From Mycolicibacterium austroafricanum (GTDB taxonomy: Bacteria > Actinomycetota > Actinomycetes > Mycobacteriales > Mycobacteriaceae): 64,000 nucleotides of DNA. A program made the position numbers and the translations under genes. The stretch lies in contig NZ_CACSIP010000017.1 of assembly GCF_902705885.1 (NCBI RefSeq), positions 1-64,000 on the forward strand, read 5' to 3'. The notes beneath the pieces are model-generated. The model saw nothing but the letters and a program-made list of their open reading frames with translations, searched no databases and was not told where the DNA came from. Shown here piece after piece: positions 19,567-27,547 of the stretch. Every line of letters begins with the position of its first letter. Position 1 is the first letter of the stretch.

Positions 19567-20064
19567 ATGGCTCAGATAACACTGCGCGGAAACGCGATCA
19601 ACACCGTCGGAGAACTACCCGCTGTCGGATCGCCGGCGCCCGGCTTCACCCTGACGGGCACCGATCTTGGTGAGGTGAGTGCCGAGCAGTTCCGCGGCAA
19701 GCCCCTGCTGCTGAACATCTTCCCGTCAGTGGACACACCCGTGTGCGCGGCGAGCATGCGCACGTTCAACGAGCGCGCCGCGGCGAGCGGGGTGTCGGTG
19801 CTGTGTGTGTCCAAGGACCTCCCGTTCGCCCAGAAGCGGTTCTGCGGTGCCGAGGACATCGAGAACGTGACAACGGCGTCGGCGTTCCGGGACAGCTTCG
19901 GCGACGACTACGGCATCACCATCGCCGACGGACCGATGGCGGGTCTGTTGGGTCGCGCTGTGGTCGTCGTCGGTGCCGACGGCAAGGTGTCCTACACCGA
20001 ATTGGTGCCCGAGATCGGCCAGGAGCCCGATTACGACGCGGCCCTCGCCGCACTCAAGGCGTGA
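19567..20064 (+). CDS. tpx: Thiol peroxidase Tpx (atypical 2-Cys peroxiredoxin)
   Basis: The 165-residue enzyme reduces H2O2 and alkyl hydroperoxides with thioredoxin. The start MAQITLRGN and the length equal those of M. tuberculosis Tpx (Rv1932). The peroxidatic Cys60 is in FPSVDTPVCA, the resolving Cys93 is in QKRFCGAE, and the third conserved Cys80 is in SVLCVSKD. It lies in the same neighbourhood as katG and a DUF899 protein, but there is no shared operon. Confidence 0.96.
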   Translation: MAQITLRGNAINTVGELPAVGSPAPGFTLTGTDLGEVSAEQFRGKPLLLNIFPSVDTPVCAASMRTFNERAAASGVSVLCVSKDLPFAQKRFCGAEDIENVTTASAFRDSFGDDYGITIADGPMAGLLGRAVVVVGADGKVSYTELVPEIGQEPDYDAALAALKA

Positions 20065-20215
20065 GCCAGCGCACACCTTAAACGGCAGCGCGCCGCCATA
20101 GGTCACCGTTCGGTTCCGGAACCGCATCTCCTTGGTTCACCGTCCTGCGACGACGTCAAAACCCGCATACGGGTGGTGTAGAAGTGGTCATAGTGACTGT
20201 TGTGAATCATTGAGT

Positions 20216-20235
20216 CCAGCGCCCGCGGGCGCTGG
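20216..20235. repeat. Perfect 20-bp palindrome in the ripD leader
   Basis: CCAGCGCCCGCGGGCGCTGG is its own complement and ends 24 bases before the ripD start codon. A second short inverted repeat, ACCCG-CATA-CGGGT, lies at 20161-20174. The palindrome could be a dimer-binding operator or a hairpin in the mRNA leader. It is not a terminator of tpx, which ends 150 bases earlier. Confidence 0.5.
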
Positions 20236-20259
20236 TGTCCGGAAAGCGATGGAAGTGCA

Positions 20260-20889
20260 ATGCGACGCGTCCGTGTGTTTGTAGCCCTCCTGCTCGGCCT
20301 CGCCGTCCTGGTGGCGACGCCCGGCCTTGCGGCCGCTGACATCACGCGATCGGCGACCAACCAGAAGGCGGTCGAACTGGTCATCGCCCGCGCCATGTCC
20401 CAGCGCGGCGTCCCGTTCGCTTACGGCGGCGGCGGCGCGTCGGGACCGAGCAAGGGCACCGTCGCAGTGGAGACCGATGAGACGGCTCAGCCGAATGCGG
20501 CTGAGACGGTTCAGCCGAATGCGGCTGCGGCCGACCTGGTGCCCGGGCTGAATCTGCCCGGCGTCGCGCCGGGCGCCGGCGTGCCGGCACCGGAGCCGCG
20601 CCGCGTCGAGGTCGTCGGCTTCGACGCGTCAGGTCTGATGGTGTACGCCTACGCCGGTGCCGGGGTGAAGCTCCCGCGTTCGTCGGGCGAGCAGTACAAG
20701 GTCGGGCAGAAGGTCGCGCCGGCCGCGGCACTGCCGGGCGACCTGATCTTCTTCGGACCCGAGGGAACGCAGAGTGTCGCGCTGTTCATCGGCAACGGGC
20801 AGATGGTCGAGACCACCGACGCCGGGGTGGCCGTCTCGCCGGTCCGCACCAAGGACATGGCCCCCTACCTGGTGCGCATCATCGCCTGA
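20260..20889 (+). CDS. ripD: RipD-like secreted NlpC/P60 protein without catalytic residues
   Basis: The 209-residue protein has a signal peptide cleaved near ALA-AAD (residue 26) and an NlpC/P60 core. The catalytic Cys of DCSG is Ala123 (GFDASGL) and the His position is Ser172 (GTQSVALFIG). The same two changes mark M. tuberculosis RipD, which binds but does not cleave peptidoglycan. Between the YGGGG motif and DASG an insert of about 55 residues contains a short tandem repeat (AQPNAAETVQPNAA) and Pro-rich sequence. It is followed by a fatty-acyl-AMP ligase gene with its own promoter. A GGAAG ribosome site is present. Confidence 0.85.
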   Translation: MRRVRVFVALLLGLAVLVATPGLAAADITRSATNQKAVELVIARAMSQRGVPFAYGGGGASGPSKGTVAVETDETAQPNAAETVQPNAAAADLVPGLNLPGVAPGAGVPAPEPRRVEVVGFDASGLMVYAYAGAGVKLPRSSGEQYKVGQKVAPAAALPGDLIFFGPEGTQSVALFIGNGQMVETTDAGVAVSPVRTKDMAPYLVRIIA

Positions 20890-21013
20890 TCGCGGCCTGA
20901 TCCCACTGCGCGACGCGACTACGTTCTCTGCGCGGAATCTGCGCTTCCCGTCACCGAGATCGTCTGCTGCGCAGGCGGTGTGGGTGCCGGGCCGACGACC
21001 GGGCTCCCACGCC

Positions 21014-21019
21014 TAGACT
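21014..21019 (+). promoter_or_regulatory. -10 box of a leaderless transcript
   Basis: TAGACT is an exact TANNNT match located six bases before the ATG at 21026. No ribosome-binding site is visible, which fits a leaderless mRNA. Confidence 0.5.
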
Positions 21020-21025
21020 GCAGGG

Positions 21026-22846
21026 ATGAGCCGCGGTGCAGGTCCTGACGTCGTCGGCGGTGAAGGCCTGCTGCAGATCGAGGACTGTCTGGATGCCGAC
21101 GGCGAGATCGTACTGCCACCCGGTGTCACCCTGATCTCGCTGATCGACCGCAACATCGCCAACGTCGGTGATGCGATCGCGTACCGGTACCTGGATTTCA
21201 CCGGCATCGGTGGTGGCCGTGCGGTGGAGATGACGTGGTCCGAACTGGGTGTGCGCATGCGAGCCATCGGCGCGCGTGTTCAGAAGGTGGCCTCGCGGGG
21301 GGACCGGGTCGCCGTTCTGGCGCCTCAAGGTCTCGACTACGTGGCCGGATTCTTCGCTGCGATCAGGGCCGGAGCCGTCGCCGTGCCGTTGTTCGCTCCC
21401 GAACTGCCCGGCCACGCCGAAAGGCTCGACACCGCGCTGCGGGACGCACGTCCCACGGCGGTGCTGACCACGACGGCCGTGCGCGCCGAGGTCGAGGCAT
21501 TTTTCGATCACAGGGTCAGCGAACTGCGGCGGCCGGACGTCATCGTGATCGACGAGATACCCGACTCCGCGGCCGGTGATTTCGCTGCGACGGTCATCGG
21601 CGTCGACGACGTCTCCCACCTCCAGTACACCGGGGGCGCGACCCGCCCCCCGGTGGGCGTCGAGATCACTCACCGCGCGGTGGGTACGAACCTGTTGCAG
21701 ATGATCCTGTCGATCGACCTGCTCGACCGAAACACCCACGGTGTCAGTTGGTTGCCGCTCTACCACGACATGGGACTGTCGATGATCGGTTTTCCCGCGG
21801 TCTACGGTGGTCACTCCACCCTGATGTCCCCGACGGCATTCATCCGCAGACCACTGCGCTGGATCGAGGCGTTGTCCGCGGGATCCCGAATCGGCCGGGT
21901 GGTGACCGCCGCACCGAACTTCGCCTACGAATGGGCCGCTGCCCGCGGAGTTCCCGCCGAGGGCTCTGGAATCGACCTGGGCAACGTGGTGCTGATCGTG
22001 GGTTCCGAACCGGTCAGCATCGAGGCGATCAGAACCTTCCAGGACGCTTTCGCGCCGTTCGGCTTGTCTCCCAACGCGTTCAAGCCTTCCTACGGACTGG
22101 CCGAGGCCACGCTGTTCGTCTCGACCATCGAGCCTGACGCACAGGCGAGGGTGGTGCACCTCGACCGGCGGCGCCTCGCCGACGGCTGGGCGGTTCGTGT
22201 CGACGACGGTCACCCCCGGGCGACGGCCCAGGTCTCGTGCGGTCATGTCGCCCGGTCCCAGCGATGCGTGATCGTCGACCCGGAGACCCGCAGCCCGCTG
22301 CCGGACGGCCGGGTCGGCGAGATCTGGCTGCAAGGCGACAACGTCGGCCGCGGTTACTGGGGTCGGCCGGAGGAGACCCGACGCACCTTCCACGCGCAGC
22401 TACGCACGACCGGCCATGCACCCGGCGGTGATCCCGGGACCTGGTTACGGACCGGGGATCTGGGGTTTCGCCTGGACGGGGAGCTGTTTGTCACCGGCCG
22501 GATCGCCGACATCATCACGGTGGACGCGCGCAGCCACTATCCACAGCACATCGAGGCCACCGTCGCCGAGGCATCGGCGATCATCCGGCGTGGTTATGCC
22601 GCGGCGTTCACCGTGGCCGGAGACACCGGTGAGAGCCTCGTCGTGGTGGCCGAGCGCGCCGCCAACACCGCCCGGGTGGATCCGACGTCGGCGATCGAGG
22701 CGATCAAGTCAGCCGTGCTGATCGAGCACGGGGTACCGGTCGTCGATGTGCGCATCGTGCCGGCCGGCTCGATTCCGCGGACCACCAGCGGCAAACTCGC
22801 CCGACGTGCCTGTCGCACCGACTATCTCGCAGGCGTGTGGGGCTGA
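21026..22846 (+). CDS. Fatty-acyl-AMP ligase (FadD/FAAL type)
   Basis: The 606-residue protein belongs to the adenylate-forming superfamily. FAAL-type landmarks are VSWLPLYHDMGL, KPSYGLAEATLFVS, YWGRPEETRRTF, WLRTGDLGF and a C-terminal SIPRTTSGKLARRACR with the catalytic Lys. Such enzymes activate fatty acids as acyl-adenylates for loading onto polyketide synthases. The ATP loop near residue 200 reads YTGGATRPPVGV where mycobacterial FAALs have YTSGSTRTPAGV, so several conserved positions differ. No polyketide synthase or acyl carrier gene is near. It lies 136 bases after ripD. Confidence 0.87.
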   Translation: MSRGAGPDVVGGEGLLQIEDCLDADGEIVLPPGVTLISLIDRNIANVGDAIAYRYLDFTGIGGGRAVEMTWSELGVRMRAIGARVQKVASRGDRVAVLAPQGLDYVAGFFAAIRAGAVAVPLFAPELPGHAERLDTALRDARPTAVLTTTAVRAEVEAFFDHRVSELRRPDVIVIDEIPDSAAGDFAATVIGVDDVSHLQYTGGATRPPVGVEITHRAVGTNLLQMILSIDLLDRNTHGVSWLPLYHDMGLSMIGFPAVYGGHSTLMSPTAFIRRPLRWIEALSAGSRIGRVVTAAPNFAYEWAAARGVPAEGSGIDLGNVVLIVGSEPVSIEAIRTFQDAFAPFGLSPNAFKPSYGLAEATLFVSTIEPDAQARVVHLDRRRLADGWAVRVDDGHPRATAQVSCGHVARSQRCVIVDPETRSPLPDGRVGEIWLQGDNVGRGYWGRPEETRRTFHAQLRTTGHAPGGDPGTWLRTGDLGFRLDGELFVTGRIADIITVDARSHYPQHIEATVAEASAIIRRGYAAAFTVAGDTGESLVVVAERAANTARVDPTSAIEAIKSAVLIEHGVPVVDVRIVPAGSIPRTTSGKLARRACRTDYLAGVWG

Positions 22847-22852
22847 AGCCGG

Positions 22853-23560
22853 TCACGCCTGAGGTATGGCGCCGGCGAGACCGAACATCAGGACCAGCCC
22901 CGGCAGCAGATTGGTGACCTGGTGGGCCACGATGCTCGCCGTCAGGTTGTCGGCATAGAGTCGCGCCAACCCGATCGGGAGGGCCACCACCAGCAACAGC
23001 GGCGCCCTGGTCCACTCCAGGTGGGCGATCGCGAAGACCACGGTGGTCACCGCCAGTGCGACCCAGCGTCCCCAGCGCCGATCCACCGCACCCCAGAGCA
23101 GTCCCCGGTAGACGATCTCTTCACAGAACGGGGCGACGAAAACGATGACGACGAAGACGACCACGGCCCACGCCCAGGTACTGCGGGTGCCGCCGAACAC
23201 CGCGCCTGCCGCGGAGTTGGCATCCTCTCCGACGATCCAGACCCACAGCAGTGCCGCGGGAAGGGTGAACAGCAACCCGACGACGCCGAACAGCAGGCCC
23301 AATCCCGCGCTGCGCCGCGACCATCGCAGCTTCAAGTCGATTCGCGGGCCGTTCCCGCGAACTGTCGTGATCAGGATCGCCGCGCCGGCCGCCAGGAGCG
23401 TGGGCGCGGCGACGATCAGCACTGCCTGCGAGATCGCAAGGCTCCCTTGACCTCCCAGCAGAAAGCCGAGCAACAGCGACGACGCCAGGAACACCATTTC
23501 GACGAGCAGGAACGCGCCCAGCCCCCAGCGGCGCGGGCGTAATTGCGGTTCAGCGTCCAC
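22853..23560 (-). CDS. CPBP family intramembrane metalloprotease
   Basis: The 235-residue protein has about eight membrane segments. The CPBP (type II CAAX/Abi) motifs are FCEEIVYRGLLWG (EExxxR), VVFAIAHLEW (His) and TASIVAHQVTNLLPG (final His and Asn). The family acts as glutamic-type intramembrane proteases or as scaffold proteins. The substrate is unknown. It starts with GTG at 23560. The gene lies 19 bases downstream of a YdcF-like gene and may be co-transcribed with it; it converges with the FAAL gene. Confidence 0.88.
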   Translation of the reverse strand: MDAEPQLRPRRWGLGAFLLVEMVFLASSLLLGFLLGGQGSLAISQAVLIVAAPTLLAAGAAILITTVRGNGPRIDLKLRWSRRSAGLGLLFGVVGLLFTLPAALLWVWIVGEDANSAAGAVFGGTRSTWAWAVVVFVVIVFVAPFCEEIVYRGLLWGAVDRRWGRWVALAVTTVVFAIAHLEWTRAPLLLVVALPIGLARLYADNLTASIVAHQVTNLLPGLVLMFGLAGAIPQA

Positions 23561-23579
23561 GAGAGGGGACGGTAACCCA

Positions 23580-24218
23580 CTAGCTGATGGCCACGAACGG
23601 GCTGATCACATCCCGGACGAACTGCGTGACGTTGGTCGACGGGTTCTGGTCCGGGAAACTCACCGTCGCGAGAACGTTGCCACCGGCGTCGGCGAAGTTG
23701 CCGTCGGCACGGTCCTGATGGGATGACGAGGTCACCAGGATGATTCCCGACGTGCCCGCCTGCTTGGCCAGCGGCACCGAGAACCTGGCGTTCTGCACCG
23801 TGCTGTTGGCTCTGTCCTCGACGATGATCCGCTCCGCGGGAGTGCCGTACAGACGCAGCATCTTGCCCATCTGGCCCGCTTCGGTGTTTCCGTTGCGCGG
23901 GTTGCCGCCCGTCACGATGATGGGCGCCTGGGGGAAGATCTGGGCCACCGCCAACCCGGCGAGAATCCGGGTGTGCAAAATCAGGCGCATCGTGCCGTTC
24001 GGTTTGAGCCCGTAGCCCAGGATGACGATTGCCGGCTTGGAGAAGTCCTTGGCGACCAGAGGCGGGGCTGCGTGGGCAGGTCCCGCTGGCGCACCCGGCA
24101 ACACGAGCGCAGCAGCCAGCACGACGGCGAGGACCAGTGCTCTGCCCGCGGCGCCGCGGTGCTTCACGGCTTTTCGTGGAGTCATCGTCAATTTCATCGC
24201 CGCGACGTGCCGAGTCAT
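23580..24218 (-). CDS. Exported YdcF-like (DUF218) protein
   Basis: The 212-residue protein has a signal peptide (hydrophobic stretch about 27-45, cleavage near AHA-APP) and a DUF218 domain. The domain shows AIVILGYGLKPNG, then IIVTGGNPRNGNTEAGQM, then RIIVEDRANSTVQNA and a late SSSHQDRA motif. DUF218 proteins (YdcF, SanA, ElyC) are linked to envelope maintenance and lipid carrier metabolism; the reaction is not firmly known. The ATG at 24218 gives a long n-region, so an ATG ten or so codons later is possible. Confidence 0.8.
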   Translation of the reverse strand: MTRHVAAMKLTMTPRKAVKHRGAAGRALVLAVVLAAALVLPGAPAGPAHAAPPLVAKDFSKPAIVILGYGLKPNGTMRLILHTRILAGLAVAQIFPQAPIIVTGGNPRNGNTEAGQMGKMLRLYGTPAERIIVEDRANSTVQNARFSVPLAKQAGTSGIILVTSSSHQDRADGNFADAGGNVLATVSFPDQNPSTNVTQFVRDVISPFVAIS

Positions 24219-24274
24219 TACGGTCCGGTCTCAAAGCACGAACAATGCAGTGATCATCAGGGGTCGCGGACAGC

Positions 24275-24814
24275 GTGATCAGCCGGCACGTGGTCTCGTG
24301 GAACGTGATGGCTTCCTACCCCGTGTTCCCCGCCCGCGTCGTCCTCACGACAGCTTCCTGCGCGGCGCTTTTTCTCGTCGCAGCACCTCCGGCGTCGTCT
24401 GCGCCTGCCTACGACAGCCAGGGTTACGTCAACTCGACGGCACGGTGCAGCGCACCGGACACGGTGGTCGTGTTCGGGAGCACCGCGAGTTCCCGGGTGG
24501 CGATCTGCCAGAGCGTCGACGGTGAGTACGAGTACCGGGGGGTGCGGGTGCGCGACGGCGCGAGATTGATCGTGCCGGCCGCACGCTCCTCCGACGGTGC
24601 CTTCACCGCCACCAACGACGGCATCGAATACATGGTCACGTCGAGTGCTCTCGTCGTCAGTGCGGGGACGCGGGTGATCCGGGACGAGCCGATGCTGGAC
24701 TTCCACCGCGCGGGCGGATCCGCGACGCCGAGCGAGGCGGCGACGCCGACCACTCCGACGACACCGACCACGCCTCTGCCCCCGCCGCTACCGGCCGAAG
24801 AGGGCGGCAGCTGA
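24275..24814 (+). CDS. Exported protein of unknown function with Thr/Pro-rich tail
   Basis: I do not recognise a family. The 179-residue protein has a signal peptide (VVLTTASCAALFLVAAPPASSAPA), a compact domain with two Cys (STARCSAPD and VAICQSVDG) and a tail built of (TPTTPT) repeats followed by prolines. The two cysteines could form a disulfide outside the cell. The start may be GTG at 24275 or ATG at 24308; the second gives a more usual signal peptide. It is divergent from the YdcF-like gene, with 56 bases between. The 245 bases after it hold only the promoter region of the next gene. Confidence 0.65.
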   Translation: MISRHVVSWNVMASYPVFPARVVLTTASCAALFLVAAPPASSAPAYDSQGYVNSTARCSAPDTVVVFGSTASSRVAICQSVDGEYEYRGVRVRDGARLIVPAARSSDGAFTATNDGIEYMVTSSALVVSAGTRVIRDEPMLDFHRAGGSATPSEAATPTTPTTPTTPLPPPLPAEEGGS

Positions 24815-25059
24815 CCTGCTGTAGTGCCCCGCCGATCGCTCCCGGCGCTGCGAATTCGGTAGGCGCCGACCGGCAACGGTCGCGAATTGCGTGGTCCATC
24901 CGCCATCGGTTTGCTGTGTTGACTACAGAGATTAACTAACGCCCTCGTCAGCAAATGTATTGTGACGATGAATTTCGTCGCGTCAGGTAGACAAATCGGC
25001 CACGGTTTGGATACGTTCTGTGCGGGTCGGGGCCCAGCACAGCAACATGGAGAAGCCTC

Positions 25060-26520
25060 ATGCCCACATTGGCACATTCCTATTTCACCGCCGGCGTCGC
25101 GCTGGTGGGTGCCAGCGTCATATCCGCGACGCCGATCGCCCCCTCACAGCCCGAATCACGGTCGGCCAGCTGGGACGTCAGTTTGGCCGCGGCCGCGCAG
25201 ACCTGCGCAGAGGGTGACACGAGCGCCCTGTGCAGCGAGCCGACGGAGCTGCCCTACGCGGCGCCGTTCGCCACCACTTCCGACGGCAGCGAGCTCTTCA
25301 ACATTCCGGCGAATCTATTTATCGCCCTTGCGAACACGCCGTTCAACTTCTTCACCGCACTGGGGGAGGGCAACGTGCAACTGGGGTCTGACCCCGAGGG
25401 TGACTTCAGCTTCCAACCCACCTACGAAGGTGTCACGCTGACACAGCCCGAAGGCAGCGTCCCGGGCCTGGGCAGGAACCTGCGATACACCGGGAGTTGG
25501 TGGCTCTACAGCCAGACCAACATCCTCGGCACCGACCCCGCCGACCCGTCGCGATACCAGGCGATCACGAACATCCTGATTCCGTTCCCGGCCCTGGCCG
25601 TGCCGCTGGGCAACATTTTCGCAGCGATCGCCGCCTCGCAACTGCCGATGCATACCGGGTGCACCGGGACGGGTCCCGGCGCGTGTGACGATCCCGTCGG
25701 AATTCTGAGCAAAATGTTTGATCTTCGTCATGTCGCAGCACTGTTTTCGCCGGAGGGCTACACCTATCCGGAGACCCGCGCGGGCATCACTTGCGACGAG
25801 GCCGGCCAGTGCTATGTGAAGGACGAGGACGGACCCGAGGTGCCGTGGTCCGGTCAGACCGTCAAGCTGGATGCGACAGAACCGTTCACCAGCTTCTACA
25901 ACAGCCTGACCGTGACACCGGATGTGTCCTCGATCAAACCGGTGACACCGGAATTGGTCACCGGGAGCCTGGTCAGCCTCGGCACCGGCCTCAACACCGC
26001 CTTCAACCCCTTCGTGCTGGGTACGCAGTGCGCGATCTGTGCCCCGTTCGTCCCCAATCCCGACAACGAACCGGTGCCCGGGCCGGTCTTCGAAGACCCT
26101 GACGCCACGGAGTCGGTGACCGCAGCGGCGCCGGAGACGGTCGAGAATTCCGAGTCGGTGCAGACCACCGGAACCGACGCCGCGACGACGCAGCTGTCCA
26201 GCGCCCCGGACCCGACCGCCCCCGACACTGATGCCGACACTGCCGACGTCGCCGACACTGCAGCCGAGGCCGAGGCTGAGGCCGAGGCCGAGGCCGAGGA
26301 GTCCACCAAGACCGGGCCCAAACATCGCAAGCCGAGCGCCGCGAGCGAAACCGTGAAGCAGGTGCGCAGCAGCATCAGCTCCACCATCTCGAAGGTCACC
26401 GACGGCTTCAAGAAGCCGGGCTCCAAGGCCGGCCAGTCCGACGACTCCCCGGCCGGCAAGGGAAGCGACTCCGCCTCGGATTCGCAGAAGAGCGGCTCGG
26501 ATTCGGGCAGCGACGACTGA
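25060..26520 (+). CDS. Large exported mycobacterial protein with acidic repeat tail
   Basis: The 486-residue protein starts with a signal-like segment (YFTAGVALVGASVISATPIAP). A Cys-containing region of about 330 residues follows, with aromatic and Gly-rich motifs (NIPANLFIALANTPFNFF, RYTGSWWLYSQTNILGTDP). The tail from about residue 340 is Ala/Glu/Asp-rich, then Lys/Ser-rich (TKTGPKHRKPS, SDSGSDD). Similar proteins occur in mycobacteria as hypothetical exported or surface proteins; I know no function. A GGAGAAG ribosome site precedes the ATG. It resembles PE/PPE-type surface proteins in general composition but lacks PE or PPE motifs. Confidence 0.7.
   Translation: MPTLAHSYFTAGVALVGASVISATPIAPSQPESRSASWDVSLAAAAQTCAEGDTSALCSEPTELPYAAPFATTSDGSELFNIPANLFIALANTPFNFFTALGEGNVQLGSDPEGDFSFQPTYEGVTLTQPEGSVPGLGRNLRYTGSWWLYSQTNILGTDPADPSRYQAITNILIPFPALAVPLGNIFAAIAASQLPMHTGCTGTGPGACDDPVGILSKMFDLRHVAALFSPEGYTYPETRAGITCDEAGQCYVKDEDGPEVPWSGQTVKLDATEPFTSFYNSLTVTPDVSSIKPVTPELVTGSLVSLGTGLNTAFNPFVLGTQCAICAPFVPNPDNEPVPGPVFEDPDATESVTAAAPETVENSESVQTTGTDAATTQLSSAPDPTAPDTDADTADVADTAAEAEAEAEAEAEESTKTGPKHRKPSAASETVKQVRSSISSTISKVTDGFKKPGSKAGQSDDSPAGKGSDSASDSQKSGSDSGSDD
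26262..26299 (+). repeat. Hexanucleotide GAGGCC microsatellite within coding sequence
   Basis: About six near-perfect copies of GAGGCC/GAGGCT encode the Ala-Glu run of the exported protein's tail. Length change by whole units would keep the frame. A looser repeat of GCCGACACTG precedes it. Confidence 0.7.
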
Positions 26521-26529
26521 GTCAGGCGC

Positions 26530-27282
26530 TCACAGGTACGGGTCGGCCCACGCACTGATGATGCGGGCCGCCCGTGCCGCCTGATTCTTCTCGGTGAGCA
26601 GGTGGTCGGCGCCTTCCAGCGAAACGAAACTGCGCGGGTGCCGCGCGGTGCGAAAGATCTCGCTCGCGTTCTCGATGCCGACCGTGTTGTCGGTGGGGGA
26701 GTGCATGATGAGAAGAGCGCGCCGCAGGGAGCTGATGCACTCGCGAAGATCGGTGGCGCGAATGTCTTCGATGAAGTGCCGGCGAAGTGTGAGCGCCTTG
26801 CCCCCGATCAGAAAAGGCGCCTCACCCTCTGCTTCGATCCGCTGTACGAGGGCGTCGTAGTTGTGCTCGACGTGCGCGGGTTCGACGGGTGCGCCGACGG
26901 TGACGAGCGCCGCGACGCTCGGGCAGCTGTGCGCCGCCGAGATCACTGCTGACCCCCCGAAGGAGTGCCCGACGAGAAGCCGGACCTCACGGTCGGATTC
27001 GTTCATGAACTCCACCGCGCGCACGGTGTCGGCCACCTTGTGGGAGAACGAACCGTCGCCCCAGTCGCCCTCGGAATCTCCGAGTCCGAGATTGTCGAAC
27101 CGCAGCATGCCGATCCCCTCGCTGGCCAGCTGCTTGCAGATCCGGCTCGCGGCCGGCGAGTCCTTGCTGAGGGTGAACCCGTGGGCGAACACCCCCCATC
27201 CGCGGACCTCGCCCGCAGGTGGGTCGATCAGACCGGCCAACGCCGGACCGCTGCTACTCGGGAACGTGATGCGTTCTGCCAC
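26530..27282 (-). CDS. Alpha/beta hydrolase
   Basis: The 250-residue hydrolase has the oxyanion segment GVFAHGFTLSKDS, the nucleophile elbow VGHSFGGSAV and the late GADHLLTEK with the catalytic His. It resembles the hydrolase half of bacterial OsmC-associated esterases and dienelactone-type hydrolases. No OsmC domain follows. The substrate is unknown. It starts at GTG 27282 and converges with the exported-protein gene nine bases away. Confidence 0.8.
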   Translation of the reverse strand: MAERITFPSSSGPALAGLIDPPAGEVRGWGVFAHGFTLSKDSPAASRICKQLASEGIGMLRFDNLGLGDSEGDWGDGSFSHKVADTVRAVEFMNESDREVRLLVGHSFGGSAVISAAHSCPSVAALVTVGAPVEPAHVEHNYDALVQRIEAEGEAPFLIGGKALTLRRHFIEDIRATDLRECISSLRRALLIMHSPTDNTVGIENASEIFRTARHPRSFVSLEGADHLLTEKNQAARAARIISAWADPYL

Positions 27283-27409
27283 GTGGCCATCCTGTCACCG
27301 CCGACGACTGCCGATCCCATCACCCTGAGCCGGCTCGCCACCCGCGATGGGCACAAAACTACATCGGCGTGCGTTGCCCAGGCGCGACAGTGCAAGCCAG
27401 GAGGTAGGC

Positions 27410-27522
27410 GTGAAGGTTCGGTTCGGGGTCAGCCTGGCGCAGATGTCGCACCTGATCAGTTGCCCGGGTTCGCCGATGACCTCGAGTCCTTCGTCGGGGA
27501 ACTGCTCCCGCGGCAGAACTGA
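27410..27522 (+). pseudogene. Decayed 5' fragment of a luciferase-like (LLM) oxidoreductase gene
   Basis: A perfect ribosome site (GGAGGT) is followed by GTG and the codons for VKVRFGVSLAQMSHL. One base then appears to be missing (CACCTG-ATCAG at about 27454). In the next frame the sequence continues DQLPGFADDLESF and stops at 27522. Joined, this resembles the N-terminus of F420-dependent LLM enzymes. The remaining 250 or so codons are absent. The assignment rests on short similarity only. Confidence 0.45.
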
Positions 27523-27547
27523 GCGCCCGGCTGGTTCCTGCGATGTT

